Shown in pieces: positions 62,090-64,000 of a stretch of 64,000 nt of DNA. Source of the DNA: Bombyx mori (taxonomy: Eukaryota > Arthropoda > Insecta > Lepidoptera > Bombycidae); assembly GCF_030269925.1 (NCBI RefSeq), contig NC_085117.1, positions 9,486,731 through 9,550,730 of the forward strand, in the 5' to 3' direction. A program made the position numbers and the translations under genes. Positions within the stretch are counted from its first letter, which is position 1, and each line of letters begins with the position of its first letter. The notes under the pieces were generated by a model. That model saw only the letters and a list, made by a program, of their open reading frames with translations. It made no database searches and was not told the DNA's origin.

Positions 62090-62565
62090 GATTGCAAAAC
62101 AAAGGGTTTTTCATTAAGAGCGGTCGAACTTAAAATTAATATAGAAAAAAACTGTTTAAGTGATATTGCCACAATTTTTATTTTATTTTATAGAGTATTC
62201 GATGACATTATGTATGGAATATAATTTGAACCAAATGGCCGCCGCGCCTCCGCTGTAGATGGTGTATCCTGTTGGACCAATTTTGTATGACATCTTCGCA
62301 TAAATGGCGCTAAATTTCACGAAGAGCGCGATATTTTCCGTGCTGTATGACAAGTGGCGCCGTCTTGTTGAACCACATGTTTGTGAGATCCATAGCATCT
62401 ATCCTGGGACACAAAAAGTTTGTTATCGTCGTCCGATATCGGTCGCCATTGACAGTGAGAGCGGCGTCTTGCTATCATCTCAAGAAATAAGGGTCGATGA
62501 AACCGTCGGACAAGCGTGTAGCTTTCCATGGTGAAATGTCACGACTATAAGTGTTCATACCAAAT
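62090..62565 (-). pseudogene. Second, internally deleted mariner-type transposase remnant
   Basis: The minus strand has HVVQQDGATCHTARK, the second-Asp motif of an IS630-Tc1-mariner transposase. It is followed almost at once by VIQNWSNRIHHLQRRRGGHL, which in intact relatives is the C terminus. The third-Asp region that should lie between is missing. A typical end-region phrase, TTTTTCATTAAGAGCGGTCG, lies at about 62,110. Confidence 0.65.
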
Positions 62566-63860
62566 TTGACATATTGTTATATGTAATACATTGCTATCAA
62601 ATATTTTTTTTCATGACATCGGCATATTGATGCGTGGGCCATATTTTAATATTAATTTAATTGAATTTAAGATTGTACGCAAAAAAAATTACAGTAGGTT
62701 AGAAAACGTAAAACGCGATGGCTAATTTCTTTATATTTATGTTAACTCAATAAAAGAACTATATACATTTATTATTTTAAAACAGCTTCCTAGTGTTAAT
62801 AATGTAATACGTATGTATTATTAGATATAAATATAGCTGTAGATATTGATTTACTTTTATAAGTACGCATGTTCATTCTGTATGAATTTTCAACCTAAAT
62901 CAAATTTAAAATACATCTTTGAAAGTGAATAATATTTAGAAATGTTAGTACAGCGCCTTCTATGATCACAGTTATACATACCTAATTGGCACATTCAAAA
63001 TCCTCGTTCAATCGTACAATCTTCGAGTATGTATGAAAATGTACTACGTTAAAATTAATATATAAGTTTAAAATTAACAATTCAATTTGTTTCTAGGTGA
63101 AAAATAACCTCAAGTGATCTCCTGGCCTCCGTCGAAAGACGCTTTATTCCTAACTTATTTTAAATTTAATTAAGCTACACCATTTTTTAAGCTACTTTAT
63201 TTTGTCTGGAATCAGGTTGTTTAAAATTTTTAGAGGCTTCCAGTTACGTGTATTTTAATAAACGTTGCGTATATGATGAAGAGTTATACTTTGAAATAAA
63301 ATGTTTCAGTTTTTATCGTGCCGTTTCATTTAGCCCTTTGAATTAAGTGTTTTTTATTAAATAAAATTTACCTACCTAAATACAGTAACACATGTAAGTA
63401 AGGTAAATGTAAAGTAGGTACATTAAAATTAAAGTAACACATGTGAGTACAAATGTAACCAACACAGGTCATTTCGTTTTTAATCGCCCTAATAATGCAA
63501 TAATTAGTGCATAAGACATTAATACTTAGAATTTATTTCGGGAAATAAATAAAGTAGGATCAAAGATAACTTTAAATTGAGGCCTATAAAATCAAAGGCA
63601 GCTAAACGCCATAATGTCGTAAAATGGATTAACAACGGCGTTATCTTGTTTAGTTAGTTGGACACGCTTTTGTGTTTTCATGTTATAACAAATGCAGCTA
63701 AATCTAACAAATTCAGTTCAAAAAAAATTTTTTTATTCAGTACTAAGTACTAATAAACGAAGTTTTATCATTTAAAATTCAGATTATTAGTGATATTCTC
63801 ATTCTTTATAAATCTGCTTTAAATTAAAGAATATCGTAGCTATTCGAACAAAGTTATTTC
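62566..63860. other. AT-rich sequence downstream of the gene
   Basis: Canonical AATAAA hexamers occur near 63,257 and 63,295. They are over 2.5 kb past the stop, and whether the transcript reaches them is unknown. Confidence 0.4.
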
Positions 63861-63865
63861 AGCTT

Positions 63866-63945
63866 CTCAAACCGGGAGTGTTGCTAACACTGGCCCTAGC
63901 AAGAGCAGTACTTCGATAGATCGGGAGGATCCGTAATGACGTGTT
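63866..63945 (-). repeat. K1 fragment with large internal deletion
   Basis: On the minus strand the K1 5' end (ACACGTCATTACGGATCC) joins almost directly to GTACTGCTCTTGCTAGG, so the hairpin region is missing. Confidence 0.5.
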
Positions 63946-64000
63946 TAGGGCCGATTTTTGTAGTTTACCTGAATATTTGACAGACTTGGATTTAGCTGCC

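Overview
The window reads as nuclear DNA of a silkmoth (Bombyx, probably B. mori or its close wild relative B. mandarina). The main reason is many copies of the tRNA-headed SINE Bm1, two of them nearly full length with Pol III A and B boxes. Lepidopteran Helitrons, RTE-type and R1-clade LINE fragments and mariner remnants fit the same origin. The sequence is AT-rich, has splice sites, and shows no bacterial-style gene organisation. The species call is inference.

One protein-coding gene is well supported, on the + strand at the right end. A CpG-rich promoter-like patch (about 53,997-54,085) and a leader with two short uORFs precede a 21-codon first exon (54,679-54,741). A 1.1 kb phase-0 intron follows, then a 4.4 kb exon (55,841-60,251), a 301 bp intron and a last exon ending at 60,716. 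The spliced protein would be 1,545 aa: mostly polar and probably disordered, with a basic patch, a PPVPPPRD SH3-ligand motif, three copies of a PDx[LV]x-DD-[MVL][AM][FY]Rx[LI] motif, and a single C-terminal hydrophobic segment created only by the second splice. Without that splice the protein ends in an unrelated 14-residue tail. I do not recognise the family; a tail-anchored cytoplasmic protein is the best reading.

The first 54 kb is gene-poor and packed with mobile-element debris. It includes Bm1 copies; two related SINE-like or LINE-tail families that I call K1 and K2; GC-rich 5'-truncated retroelements, one carrying R1-clade ORF2 sequence; two non-autonomous Helitrons, one holding a nested retroelement; RTE-type LINE C-terminal fragments; two dead mariner-type transposases, one split by a K1 copy; several terminal-inverted-repeat or hairpin elements; and unusual tandem duplications at 8.5, 33.1-33.7 and 48.7-49.2 kb. 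Several insertions have clear target-site duplications, so their order can be read.

The most interesting structural signals are three. A hairpin is conserved in K1 and K2 with a compensatory base-pair change, and several K1 copies begin at its base. An ABABBCBC nested tandem array lies at 33.1 kb. A 279 bp direct duplication at 48.7 kb resembles duplicated gene-edge sequence. Positions and family names for decayed repeats are approximate, because no search or alignment could be run.
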